In this document: positions 16,606 through 24,754 of the stretch, piece by piece
How positions within the stretch are numbered: the stretch's first letter is position 1
Layout: every line of letters begins with the position of its first letter
Assembly (NCBI GenBank): GCA_947564835.1
Contig: CANOET010000013.1
Span: forward strand, 1 to 33,847
Length of the DNA stretch: 33,847 nt
Reading direction: 5' to 3'
Source: an uncultured Eubacterium sp.
Lineage (GTDB): Bacteria > Bacillota > Clostridia > Lachnospirales > Lachnospiraceae
Notes under the pieces: generated by a model
Seen by the model: the letters and a program-made list of their open reading frames with translations, nothing else
The model's database searches: none
Told to the model about the DNA's origin: nothing
Made by a program: the position numbers and the translations under genes

Positions 16606-19113
16606 TCACCCTTTATCTCCCTCTATTACCTGATACCATCCCTGCCCGTTCACAATCATTTGATAAACCTTTTCTGCTGCCTGCATCCAAGACCAACCTC
16701 TAATTTCGGCGGATTCGTAAACAGCTTGTCCGTTTTCAAATGCAAGGATTTTCTGAATTAAACTATTGGTTGTTCGTTCAAAATAATTGACATTTCCACC
16801 GGCAACTTCATGGAATACCTCGATATCCGAACACAAAACGGGCAGATTATATTTTCCTGCTTCAATTAGCGGCATGCCAAATCCTTCCCCGGCAGACGCC
16901 TGAATCAGACATTGTGCATGCTGATATGCATATGCTACTTCACTGTCATTCACCGCTTCAAAAAATTCCAGTCTCCATCCTTTTTCCGGATGTGCTTTTA
17001 CCTTTTGCAAAAATGACTTCATATTCCAGCCTATATGTCCGATGATACACAAACTTACATCACTACCTTCTTCCCACAAGGTCTCAAATGCATCCAACAC
17101 AAGCGCGTGGCCTTTACGTGGTTCAATGGTTCCAACCATCAGATACACATCTGTATTTCTTTCAAAAAACCGAATAATCTCACCGGAAATCTGCTGATTT
17201 GCCTGCCCATTAAATGAATTCTGGCCAAGTGGAAAATAACCAACCTGCACCTGATTTTGGGCCGTCACACCATGCTTTTTGCAATAATGAATGACATCAT
17301 CAGCAACGCAACGGGAATCGCACAAAATCCCATCATAATTTTTTACAATTTCTTCTATGTATGCACCAAATCCCTTGCTGGTTCTTTTTTCAAAATACTG
17401 AGGCATTTTCAGAGGCAGAATATCATAAATAACTGCATATGTTTTGATGCCTGCTTTTTGAAATGCACTGGCATACGGATGCTTTGCAGATACATGGATT
17501 CCACGCATTTGGATCTCTGGCATGAAAAACAGATCCGTGTTCAGCAACTTTATATTTTTCTCGACAACCTGATAAGTATCTGCCGAAAGCTCACTGCACT
17601 GTATAACATCTTTCTGCATATGTACAATTACCGGAATCACTGGCAATTTCTTTTTCATTGCTTTGAAAAGCTCATTGCTGACTCTTGCAATTCCGGTCAT
17701 ATATCCTGACTTGATCCACTCACGTACAACCGTCATGTCAAATAAGATTCGATGATCCAGATTATATGGTTTAACAGGCACATGATTTTGTACCATAAGC
17801 AATACCTCTGCTATCTCTTCCTGCTGTGCCTGGTCAAACAAGATTCCTTCCTCTGTATACAGTCTTGCAATATCTCTGACCATCTGTTCCGTTATTTCAA
17901 ATTGATACATTTTCTTTTCATGAGGCAGCCATCTGTCCAAAATAGCATTCTTTGTTTTTTGCGCTACTTTTTTCCATTGAAAGGATTGAGCATATTTTAC
18001 AGAATTTTCCGCCCGTTTCATAGAAGCAACCGGATGATCCAGAATTTCCCGTATCCCCTTTGCAATGCTTCTGGCAGAACCTGGTGAAACCAGCGTCGCA
18101 TGGCCCTGTGCAATTTCTTTGAGACTGGAAGTATTCGATGTCAGCACCCTTGCACCACATGCCATGGCTTCAATCACCGGCAGTCCAAACCCCTCATACA
18201 AAGATGGAAATGCAAATAAATCTGTAACATTATACATACGGATTAGATCTGCTTTCGGAATATATCCTGTACAAATAACCCTTTTATCTACACCACAGTC
18301 TATTGCTGTTTTTAAATACCGATTCAGAATCTCCTGTTCAGCCTTTCCAACAATCACTAACTGATACCTGTCCGTAACCTGTTTCCCACATCTTGCATAC
18401 GCAGCAATCAACCCTTCTATATTCTTTTTGAAATCAATCCCTCCTGCAAACATTATAAACGGATCTGTAATCCCATACCTGGATTTTAATACCTTGACAT
18501 TTACCTTTTGCAGTATCCTGTACGAAGGATCTATGCCTGCATAAATTACAGCAATTTTTTCTGCGGGTATACCCAGTAACTTTACAGCATCATCTTTGGC
18601 TGACTGCGATATTGCCAGTAATAAATCCAACCCTTTCAAAAAATTAATCGATTTTTTATAATCTTTTTCAAAGTCTGGATCACATAAGCATTGACGCGGA
18701 AATATAAAAGGTATCAGGTCATACAAAATTCCAACAGTAAACACATCCTGAAACCATGCATTTTCATACATATTTCCATATTCCGTAGGACTTGTAAAAA
18801 ACATCACGTCAATTTCGCTCTGTTCTATAAAATGTCTGACAGCACCCTCTATGACAGCCTTAGTTCGCGAATCACGCAAAAGCTGCCGTTCCCCAACATC
18901 TACCACCTTCGGCCCCATCGGATACTGATAAAGCCTGCATGTTCCGTCCAGCCTTGGATCTCCTATATAATCCTGATACAAGTTTAAAAAATGAAACTCC
19001 ATTTCCTGATTGTTGTGATCTAATAGTTCCCGAATAAGTTCTCTGCTGTAATGTCCGATTCCTCTGTATTTTGACCCTGTACTAAAAGGTTTTAAATCAA
19101 TACCTATTTTCAT
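16606..19113 (-). CDS. Double-domain GT4 glycosyltransferase (WbdA/MtfB-like polymerase candidate)
   Basis: An 835-residue fusion of two GT-B/GT4 modules. Module 1 (about 1-385) begins MKIGIDLKPF, contains IYAGIDPSYR, IMFAGGIDFKKNIEGLI and FPSLYEGFGLPVIEAMACG. Module 2 (about 440-830) begins YNLDHRILFDMTVV, contains LMVGTIEPRKGHALVLDAFE and QASAGEGFGMPLIEAGKYN. Both keep the E-x7-E donor motif, so both may be active. Such tandem mannosyl/rhamnosyltransferases build homopolymer repeats in ABC-exporter-dependent O-antigens (for example WbdA); with Gmd/Rmd this makes it the best candidate for the rhamnan-type polymerase. The ATG at 19113 has a weak TTGGAG site. AT-rich. The organism is Gram-positive-like, so the product is not LPS but a wall or S-layer-type glycan (inference). 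Confidence 0.85.
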   Translation of the reverse strand: MKIGIDLKPFSTGSKYRGIGHYSRELIRELLDHNNQEMEFHFLNLYQDYIGDPRLDGTCRLYQYPMGPKVVDVGERQLLRDSRTKAVIEGAVRHFIEQSEIDVMFFTSPTEYGNMYENAWFQDVFTVGILYDLIPFIFPRQCLCDPDFEKDYKKSINFLKGLDLLLAISQSAKDDAVKLLGIPAEKIAVIYAGIDPSYRILQKVNVKVLKSRYGITDPFIMFAGGIDFKKNIEGLIAAYARCGKQVTDRYQLVIVGKAEQEILNRYLKTAIDCGVDKRVICTGYIPKADLIRMYNVTDLFAFPSLYEGFGLPVIEAMACGARVLTSNTSSLKEIAQGHATLVSPGSARSIAKGIREILDHPVASMKRAENSVKYAQSFQWKKVAQKTKNAILDRWLPHEKKMYQFEITEQMVRDIARLYTEEGILFDQAQQEEIAEVLLMVQNHVPVKPYNLDHRILFDMTVVREWIKSGYMTGIARVSNELFKAMKKKLPVIPVIVHMQKDVIQCSELSADTYQVVEKNIKLLNTDLFFMPEIQMRGIHVSAKHPYASAFQKAGIKTYAVIYDILPLKMPQYFEKRTSKGFGAYIEEIVKNYDGILCDSRCVADDVIHYCKKHGVTAQNQVQVGYFPLGQNSFNGQANQQISGEIIRFFERNTDVYLMVGTIEPRKGHALVLDAFETLWEEGSDVSLCIIGHIGWNMKSFLQKVKAHPEKGWRLEFFEAVNDSEVAYAYQHAQCLIQASAGEGFGMPLIEAGKYNLPVLCSDIEVFHEVAGGNVNYFERTTNSLIQKILAFENGQAVYESAEIRGWSWMQAAEKVYQMIVNGQGWYQVIEGDKG

Positions 19114-19190
19114 GCTCCAACCCTGTTCTCTCCCAGATCGATTTCGCTAACAATCCAGATCGCGCGATATCTTCTGCTATTTTCTTATGA

Positions 19191-19613
19191 TTATTTTATT
19201 TTTTCTAATTCCCGTAGTCTCTTTATAACGTACTCTTGCTTCTTATCCATTTTGTCAATTCTTTTATAAATATCGTCAAATTTTTCGATATACATTCCAA
19301 GCAGCTCACAAATATTTTTTTGGAAATCCAACATTCTTTCTGCATATGGTTTTGTCACGAAACGAATACTTTTCCTGATTGCCCTTTTTATTAGTTTTTT
19401 GATTTTTTCCTTGATGCTATTTGCTTTCGGCAATTCATAATCAAAGGTATGCACAAATTGTTGAGTAATCTGCAGCAATCTGATTTTGAGATTTGAGTTA
19501 TCCGCTTTTACAACAGTCTTTTTTGCTTCTTCTCGAAAAATATTTAAAATGTCTTCTTTCGTCATAACCTTCCTCATTCCGGCATTCTTTGTTCCATACA
19601 TTTTCTGTTCCAT
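19191..19613 (-). CDS. Small basic coiled-coil protein coupled to the ABC ATPase
   Basis: A 140-residue hypothetical protein. The ATG at 19613 overlaps the ATPase stop as TGATG; a TTG one codon earlier is less likely. It has an N-terminal helix (KEDILNIFREEAKK), a basic amphipathic stretch (SIKEKIKKLIKRAIRKSIRF, about 66-85) ending in VTKPYAERMLDFQKN, and a C-terminal coiled coil (about 105-138). The basic-helix/KPx..Q layout recalls N-terminal pieces often fused to or preceding methyltransferases and GTs in Firmicute glycan clusters. It may tether the assembly enzymes to the membrane or ATPase, or act in chain-length control; neither is shown. The gene is AT-rich and marks the edge of the AT-rich block. 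Confidence 0.65.
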   Translation of the reverse strand: MEQKMYGTKNAGMRKVMTKEDILNIFREEAKKTVVKADNSNLKIRLLQITQQFVHTFDYELPKANSIKEKIKKLIKRAIRKSIRFVTKPYAERMLDFQKNICELLGMYIEKFDDIYKRIDKMDKKQEYVIKRLRELEKIK

Positions 19614-20896
19614 CAAACCTCTCTACTATCCATCCAAAACCTGTGTTTTAGATCCACAACCCCCATAGCTGCATTTGCAGAAAAAATCTTAATTTCCGCT
19701 AACTTATCATAATGGTCATAACTGACACTTTCTTCCTGATTCCCTAGCGCAACCCCGATTGTATAGGTTCCTTCCGCCAACGGCAATTTTGACAGCTCAA
19801 TTTCTATCGTTCCGCTTTCTTTCACCGGAAGCCCTTCACTCCCATCCCGCCTGGTATTAATCCCATACACATAAACCCCGTTTTTACTCCTGATTTCCAA
19901 CCCGATATTCACCCGCAGCTGTTCCGCATCCGCCTGTGTCCGGTAGGATACCACAACCCTAACATTCTCCCCGGACTGAAATGACCTTTTGTCAACCCCT
20001 TTTTCATCCAGCACTTCCACCGCGGTAATCAGCATATCCCCGGTTCCGAAATGCTCCCCCAGGTGCGTAATCTGATCCAGCGCTATCCTGTCTGCGTTTT
20101 CTTCATCTGCTTTTTCTTGCGGCTTTGACTGCGTGTCTTTTTCCAGCTTCTTTCTTGTATCCTGTTCCCCGGCCATAAATTCCAGATACCGGTTCTGGAT
20201 GTAGCGCGGTTCGCCTTCGTCCAGCTTTTCTCCATGATCCAGCCAGATTCCATAATCGCACAGCCTGTCAATGGTTCCCATATCATGCGTCACTACGAGG
20301 ATGGTGGTTCCTTGTTTTTTCATATCATAGATCTTATTGGCGCATTTTGCCTGGAAATTCAAATCCCCCACGCCCAGGATCTCGTCCACCAGCAGAATAT
20401 CCGCATCCACATGGATTGCCACTGCGAATGCCAGCCTGGCATACATCCCGGAGGAATAGGTACGGATCGGGTTGTCGATAAATTCCTCCAGCTCGGAAAA
20501 CCGGATGATATCAGGAATGCGCTTTTCAATCTCTTCTTTTGTAATGCCGAAGATAGTCGCATTGGTATAGATGTTTTCCCGTCCCGACAGTTCCGGGTGA
20601 AAGCCTGCCCCCAGTTCAATCAGGCTTGCGACTTTCCCTTCGATGCTTACCATGCCTGCATCCGGGAACATCGTGCGGTTAATGATTTTTAGCATCGTAC
20701 TTTTTCCCGAACCATTCTGCCCGATCAGCCCGACCGTACTGCCTTTTTTGATTTCAAACGATACGTCCTTTAATGCGTAAAATTCCTTAAAATCCCCTTT
20801 GCCGCCGCGGACAATCCGCTCTTTCAGCGTCAGCGGACGGTCAAAGTACAGCCGGAATTTTTTACTGACGTGCTCTGCCCTGATCACTGCTTCCAT
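19613..20896 (-). CDS. wzt: Polysaccharide ABC transporter ATP-binding protein with C-terminal Wzt-like domain
   Basis: A 427-residue ATPase that powers export of a lipid-linked polysaccharide. Residues 1-245 form the ABC domain: an extended N-terminus with FKEFYALKDVSF, Walker A GQNGSGKST (59-67), E-loop region ELGAGFHPELSGRENIY, signature YSSGM (147-151), Walker B ILLVDE (167-172), and switch His H204. A charged linker (about 245-262) leads to a beta-rich C-terminal domain (about 265-427) such as the one that recognises the modified glycan end in Wzt O9a; teichoic acid TagH is a distant alternative. The cargo domain fits a polymer with a methylated or otherwise capped end. Directly follows the permease gene after 42 bases. 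GC is higher than in the glycosyltransferase block downstream. Confidence 0.93.
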   Translation of the reverse strand: MEAVIRAEHVSKKFRLYFDRPLTLKERIVRGGKGDFKEFYALKDVSFEIKKGSTVGLIGQNGSGKSTMLKIINRTMFPDAGMVSIEGKVASLIELGAGFHPELSGRENIYTNATIFGITKEEIEKRIPDIIRFSELEEFIDNPIRTYSSGMYARLAFAVAIHVDADILLVDEILGVGDLNFQAKCANKIYDMKKQGTTILVVTHDMGTIDRLCDYGIWLDHGEKLDEGEPRYIQNRYLEFMAGEQDTRKKLEKDTQSKPQEKADEENADRIALDQITHLGEHFGTGDMLITAVEVLDEKGVDKRSFQSGENVRVVVSYRTQADAEQLRVNIGLEIRSKNGVYVYGINTRRDGSEGLPVKESGTIEIELSKLPLAEGTYTIGVALGNQEESVSYDHYDKLAEIKIFSANAAMGVVDLKHRFWMDSREV

Positions 20897-20938
20897 AAAA
20901 TGCCCTTTCTGCCTCTTTCCGAAAGCCCCCTGCTATCT

Positions 20939-21715
20939 TTATAATACTTCTGTAAATTTCCTCTGGAGCCTTTCAAATATTACATATCCGCCTGCCAGCA
21001 CCGCAACGGAATAGATGGCTGCAAACAGCAGCATTTTTAAATCAATCCCGTATCCGTTAAAGGTGACGTCCCGGTACATCAGCACATAGGCGGTCATCGG
21101 ATTGAGGAACATCATTTTCTGCAGATGTGCGGGCATTGCCGTAATGTCATACATCACGGGTGTCAGAAAATACAGCGCCATCAGGCTTACGCTGATTAAG
21201 TGCTCCATATCCCGGAAATACACATTGATACTGGAAACAAGCATCGCAATTCCCGTACAAAGCACCGTCTGGCAAATCATCAGAACCGGCAGCCACAGCA
21301 GGTTCCAGGTAAACGGCACCTTGAAAATCACCAGCATCGGAAATACAATCGCATAGCTGAATACCATATTCATAAGGCCGCTCAGCGTATAAGAAACCGG
21401 CAGCACTTCTCTTGGAAAGTATACTTTGGTTACAAGATTGCTGTTGTAGACAATCAGCCCGCAGCCTCCCTGCATTGTGGACGTGAAAAAGTTCCACGGA
21501 ATCAGCGCCACAAATAAAAACATGGCATAGTTTTCCTGGCTGAACCGCATCACATAAGGAAAAATCACGGAATATACAAGCAGCTGCAGCAGCGGATTGA
21601 CAAACGTCCATAAAAATCCGAGAAAGGAACCTTTGTACCTTGTTTTCAGCTCTTTCTTCGTCCAGCTTTTGATCATTTCCTTAAATTTGAGTATTTCACG
21701 GATTCTTGTTCTCAT
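20939..21715 (-). CDS. wzm: Polysaccharide ABC transporter permease (ABC-2 type)
   Basis: A 258-residue ABC-2 membrane permease with six predicted helices, partner of the Wzt-like ATPase. The N-terminus has the amphipathic LKTRYKGSFLGFLWTFVNPL motif (about 22-41), which is the hallmark of Wzm/TagG permeases, followed by LFVALIPWNFF and GLIVYNSNLVTKVYFPREVL (about 87-106). It moves the undecaprenyl-linked glycan to the outer face of the membrane. ATG 21715 has an AGAGGGG site and lies 20 bases inside the end of the upstream membrane-protein gene. Symbol given by role; TagG-type teichoic acid transport is the main alternative but no tag genes are present. Confidence 0.92.
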   Translation of the reverse strand: MRTRIREILKFKEMIKSWTKKELKTRYKGSFLGFLWTFVNPLLQLLVYSVIFPYVMRFSQENYAMFLFVALIPWNFFTSTMQGGCGLIVYNSNLVTKVYFPREVLPVSYTLSGLMNMVFSYAIVFPMLVIFKVPFTWNLLWLPVLMICQTVLCTGIAMLVSSINVYFRDMEHLISVSLMALYFLTPVMYDITAMPAHLQKMMFLNPMTAYVLMYRDVTFNGYGIDLKMLLFAAIYSVAVLAGGYVIFERLQRKFTEVL

Positions 21716-22541
21716 GATGCCCCTCTGTATCTTTTAAATGTTTTTCCCTGACACAAAACCGAAACAGAACGATCGAACCGGTAAATGCAAGCAGCCATAC
21801 ACTCAAAAGATACGCCAGATTGTACAGCACGCGCTCCCACAAAAAAGCGTGCGGCTGGTAACCATTTAAAATAATTTCTTTCAGATCCACCTCTGCCCTT
21901 TGCTCTGCCTGTTCTGCATACAGGTCAACCACAGCTGCCCTGCCGCCTACCGTAAGCTCCACCATGCCGGCATCCGGCCCGCGTCTTAACATCAGTGTAT
22001 AATCCGGTTCTTGTGACAGCGGAACGGTAAGCTCTGATTCCGCCTGCTGCTGCGTGTAGGGCCTGTCCTCCCGAAACTCCCATCCTTCGGGCAGCTGCAG
22101 CTCATACAGGTTAAAATCCATCCCGCCAAACCGGATGCCTTCCAGCCACACCTGATATCCCGCAGCCTGCTGGTTTTTTTCTCCCAGGGTACGGATCTGT
22201 ACCGTCTGATTGCCCGCCAGTTCCTTGTGATAATATTGGTTTTTCAAGACCATGCCTTGTTTCAGCGGCAGAACGGTGAATAAAAAGCTTGTAATCAGAA
22301 GCGAACAAAACACAACCATAAACTGGCGCGTGCGGTTTCTGATTTTTGCAAACTGTGCCAGATCATAATTCCAAAAAAGGAAATACCATCCCAATGCCAG
22401 ATATACGCACCCTAAGATCCACAGGCAGAATGTATTAACGACATGCAGATCACTTTTGGACGTTATAATAAGCGCCGCGATACTGCAGATGCTGGTTATC
22501 ACGCTAACCAGGATTTTCTTCTTTTTTGCTTTTCCCTTCAT
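21696..22541 (-). CDS. Hypothetical four-helix membrane protein of the polysaccharide locus
   Basis: A 281-residue protein of unknown family. After a Lys-rich cytoplasmic start (MKGKAKKKK) come three membrane helices (about 10-28, 34-57 and 74-93), then an extracytoplasmic domain of about 145 residues (about 95-238) rich in beta-type sequence (YQVWLEGIRFGGMDFNLYEL, VELTVGGRAAVVDLY), and a last helix at about 241-264. No catalytic motif is seen. Its overlap with the permease gene suggests a stable role in export, perhaps an accessory or length-control subunit, but this is inferred from position only. The ATG at 22541 has an AGGACAG site 10 bases after the GT4 gene ends. Confidence 0.65.
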   Translation of the reverse strand: MKGKAKKKKILVSVITSICSIAALIITSKSDLHVVNTFCLWILGCVYLALGWYFLFWNYDLAQFAKIRNRTRQFMVVFCSLLITSFLFTVLPLKQGMVLKNQYYHKELAGNQTVQIRTLGEKNQQAAGYQVWLEGIRFGGMDFNLYELQLPEGWEFREDRPYTQQQAESELTVPLSQEPDYTLMLRRGPDAGMVELTVGGRAAVVDLYAEQAEQRAEVDLKEIILNGYQPHAFLWERVLYNLAYLLSVWLLAFTGSIVLFRFCVREKHLKDTEGHHENKNP

Positions 22542-22551
22542 GACTGTCCTG

Positions 22552-23841
22552 TTATCCTTTTCCTATGATTCCCGCTGCCCTCCCCTGGTAAATTGCCCTG
22601 ATTCTTTCCCTGATCTTTCCTGCAGCGCGCTCCATCGCAAACACTTTTTGTGCATGCGCTTTGGCATTCACTGCAATCTTCCGGTAAAAATCCGGATCTT
22701 CATACAGCCTGCGCATATATGCGGCTGCCTGATGTACATCCGGGTCTGCCCAGTAGTTTCCCTTACGGAACGGCCCCAGGTCTTTTGCAATCGGAATCAG
22801 CTTATAATCCAGCATACATGCCGTCTCTGCATTCATAAATTCGGTATTTGCTGACCAGCCCGTTGCAATGCATGGAACCCCCAGCAGCATCGCCTCTGCC
22901 AGCACGAGTCCGAACCCTTCCGCACGGTGCATCGATACAAACACATCCGCACAGGCCGTGAGGCTGTTTGCTTCGGCTTTCGTCAGCACTTCTGTCAAAA
23001 AATATACATTGTCGTATCCGTTCAGGACCTGCCGGATCTGCTCCATCTCTTCCTTGTCTGCACTGTTCATTTTAATGACAAGGCCGACTTTTTTCTCTTC
23101 CCTGGAAAATGCTTCCTGAAATGCTTTCAGTACGCCGACCGGATTTTTCCGTTCCATAATACTGTGGCTGTCATACATCATCAGGAACAAAAACTGATCC
23201 TCCGGTAAATGGAAATATGCCCTGTCATATGCCTGGTCTGTCGGCGCCTTTACATGATACGGAATCGTAATAACCGGCTTTTGCGTCCTCTTACGCAGTG
23301 CATTGCTGACAAACTCTGACGGTGTCCAGATTTCGTGCAGCAGGTCAATACATCCCGCCCATTCTTTCGGAAACTCTTCCAGTTCCCAGAGCCAGAATGC
23401 AATATTATAACGATAATCCCATACCTGCTTTCCCAATCGGAAATAGGCAAGCGTAAATTCATTGGCATTGATATGAAACAAATTTATATTATATTCCGGC
23501 TGCGGCAGCAGCAGCTTATCACAGCTGTGGTCGTCCATATGGTCATCCTCTGCCGTATGATACTCACAGATTCCAAACGCTACTCCGCTGCTTTGCAGCG
23601 CTCCCGCCACCAGGCGGCAGCTCTGTCCAAGGCCGAAATCGCCGCGGATATTTCCGGTCAGATTAATGCCATCTTTGTAATAGTACCGCGTAAACGGCCG
23701 GATTTTTTCTTTTTTCAATCTGCCGGTATTCCATGCCAGATAGCGTTTTTTTGCCTTCTGCAGCAGCGGAAGCGGCAAAATACGCACAAGAAAAGGCTTG
23801 CACCTTCCTGTCACATCTATAATCACTTGAAAGATACTCAT
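22552..23841 (-). CDS. GT4 family glycosyltransferase
   Basis: A 429-residue GT-B enzyme. The N-terminal domain includes INLTGNIRGDFGLGQSCRLV (about 59-78), where the GxxGLG loop is usual for the family, and YNIAFWLWELEEFPKEW. The donor domain starts near 210 (FLFLMMYDSHSIMERKNPVG) and contains VFVSMHRAEGFGLVLAEAML and LGVPCIATGWSANTEF, the E-x7-E donor-binding site. Acts in the cytosol on a lipid-linked acceptor. Its ATG overlaps the stop of the XRE gene as ATGA, so the first glycosyltransferase of the operon is translationally coupled to the regulator. GC-richer than the central glycosyltransferases, so it may belong to the conserved frame (for instance primer or adaptor synthesis); specificity unknown. 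Confidence 0.88.
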   Translation of the reverse strand: MSIFQVIIDVTGRCKPFLVRILPLPLLQKAKKRYLAWNTGRLKKEKIRPFTRYYYKDGINLTGNIRGDFGLGQSCRLVAGALQSSGVAFGICEYHTAEDDHMDDHSCDKLLLPQPEYNINLFHINANEFTLAYFRLGKQVWDYRYNIAFWLWELEEFPKEWAGCIDLLHEIWTPSEFVSNALRKRTQKPVITIPYHVKAPTDQAYDRAYFHLPEDQFLFLMMYDSHSIMERKNPVGVLKAFQEAFSREEKKVGLVIKMNSADKEEMEQIRQVLNGYDNVYFLTEVLTKAEANSLTACADVFVSMHRAEGFGLVLAEAMLLGVPCIATGWSANTEFMNAETACMLDYKLIPIAKDLGPFRKGNYWADPDVHQAAAYMRRLYEDPDFYRKIAVNAKAHAQKVFAMERAAGKIRERIRAIYQGRAAGIIGKG

Positions 23842-24227
23842 TGCCCCATTCCCACATCCTGATCTTCCGCCTCACCGCCAGGCTCCTGCTTCTCATACCC
23901 GCCCATAATATCCGCCACAGATTTTACAATCCGGATATACATCGCATAGCTGTCACTGTCCTTTTTTTCCGGCTGCTTCCACAGGTCGTGAATCACCGCC
24001 TCCGAAGGCTGCATCATGCCCCAGAGCAGCACATCCGCATCCGCTTCCAATTCCCGGCACAGGCTGGTAAACGTGTTCAGGCTCATTTTCCGCGACCCGC
24101 GTTCGATATGGCCCATATAATGCGTGCTGATGCCGCACCTTTTGGCCAGTTCTTCTCTTGACCATCCTTTTGCCTTTCTTGTCTGGCAGATTCTTGCCCC
24201 GACTTTTGCATAATCCAGTTCCTTCAT
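23838..24227 (-). CDS. XRE family helix-turn-helix regulator heading the polysaccharide operon
   Basis: A 129-residue DNA-binding protein. The HTH_3 domain covers about residues 8-64: GARICQTRKAKGWSREELAK, CGISTHYMGHIERGSRKMSL, NTFTSLCRELEADADVLLWG. The C-terminal half is acidic with no clear ligand domain. The frame is open from 24272 but ATG 24227 is favoured because GGGAGG sits 7 bases upstream; ATG 24233 would be too close to it. It is first in the operon and overlaps the GT4 gene by ATGA, suggesting it controls the polysaccharide locus and possibly itself; an inverted repeat lies in the leader (24245-24264). Confidence 0.85.
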   Translation of the reverse strand: MKELDYAKVGARICQTRKAKGWSREELAKRCGISTHYMGHIERGSRKMSLNTFTSLCRELEADADVLLWGMMQPSEAVIHDLWKQPEKKDSDSYAMYIRIVKSVADIMGGYEKQEPGGEAEDQDVGMGQ

Positions 24228-24244
24228 CCACATACCTCCCGGCA

Positions 24245-24264
24245 TACCGGCGACATGTCCGGTA
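24245..24264. promoter_or_regulatory. Inverted repeat in the regulator leader, candidate operator
   Basis: TACCGG (24245-24250) and CCGGTA (24259-24264) form a perfect 6-bp inverted repeat with an 8-base spacer, 18 bases before the XRE start codon and downstream of the predicted promoter. Size and symmetry suit a dimeric XRE protein, but no experimental or comparative support is available. Confidence 0.35.
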
Positions 24265-24330
24265 CCGTGCATTGTTATGTAAAATGCATTCTAATAGTGT
24301 GTATTTTTAATTAAAATATTGCCTGTGAGT

Positions 24331-24359
24331 ATTCTATCTGTTTTTTCTTGTTTTTGCAA
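24331..24359 (-). promoter_or_regulatory. Sigma-A-type promoter of the polysaccharide operon
   Basis: On the minus strand TTGCAA (24354-24359) and TAGAAT (24331-24336) are separated by 17 bases. The start site would be near 24324, leaving a leader of about 97 bases. An AT palindrome around TTTTAATTAAAA (about 24304-24315) lies just after the start site. Confidence 0.6.
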
Positions 24360-24446
24360 CTCCCATTCAGAAATTCAGTAATTATGCATAAAAATATAGT
24401 GAGAAAAATGGATATATTATAGAAATATTTTATAAAACACTAGAAT

Positions 24447-24481
24447 TAAAAAAATGAAGAATCATCTCCAGATTCTTCATT
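24447..24481 (-). terminator. Rho-independent terminator (minus strand)
   Basis: An 11-bp perfect stem (24453-24463 with 24471-24481) and 7-base loop, followed on the minus strand by seven T. It insulates the polysaccharide promoter from the small gene ending at 24515. Confidence 0.75.
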
Positions 24482-24514
24482 TATACGTTAACTTTGCAAA
24501 TTTCGGGACTAGCT

Positions 24515-24754
24515 TTAGTTTATGTTAGACCCTTTTCTGTGTGATCCTTTTTTAGGCCCTGGCTTCTTTCGCAGGCTGCCATCCTTGTTATACATCTCCC
24601 GTTTTGTACCCAGTTTAACACCAGGGTTCTTTCGCGGGCTTCCGTCCTGGTTTGTTCCACTTCTTTTCGTTCCGGTTTTAATACCCAATTTCCTTGGATG
24701 CAAAGCATACTGATTTAAGAAGCTTAGACGCAAAAAGCGCATGGTTTCATCCAT
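24515..24754 (-). CDS. Small basic repeat protein or remnant (79 aa)
   Basis: A Lys/Arg/Gly-rich frame of unknown family. After about 19 residues come three degenerate repeats of about 20 residues, with the pattern [PL]RKxxGxKxGTKRxxxNxDGS, ending in LRKKPGPKKGSHRKG. The PGPKKG/RK pattern resembles AT-hook-like DNA-binding tails. Problems: its only early ATG lies inside the terminator hairpin at 24732-24761, and no ribosome site is visible, so it may be the 3' end of a lost gene or be made from readthrough. The repeat similarity at the protein level argues that it was once coding. Confidence 0.35.
   Translation of the reverse strand: MDETMRFLRLSFLNQYALHPRKLGIKTGTKRSGTNQDGSPRKNPGVKLGTKREMYNKDGSLRKKPGPKKGSHRKGSNIN

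Noticed and set aside
7924..24227. LPS O-antigen locus of a Gram-negative
   Set aside because: No wzx/wzy/waaL or lipid A genes; ribosome sites and neighbours point to Clostridia, so a wall or S-layer glycan is more likely.
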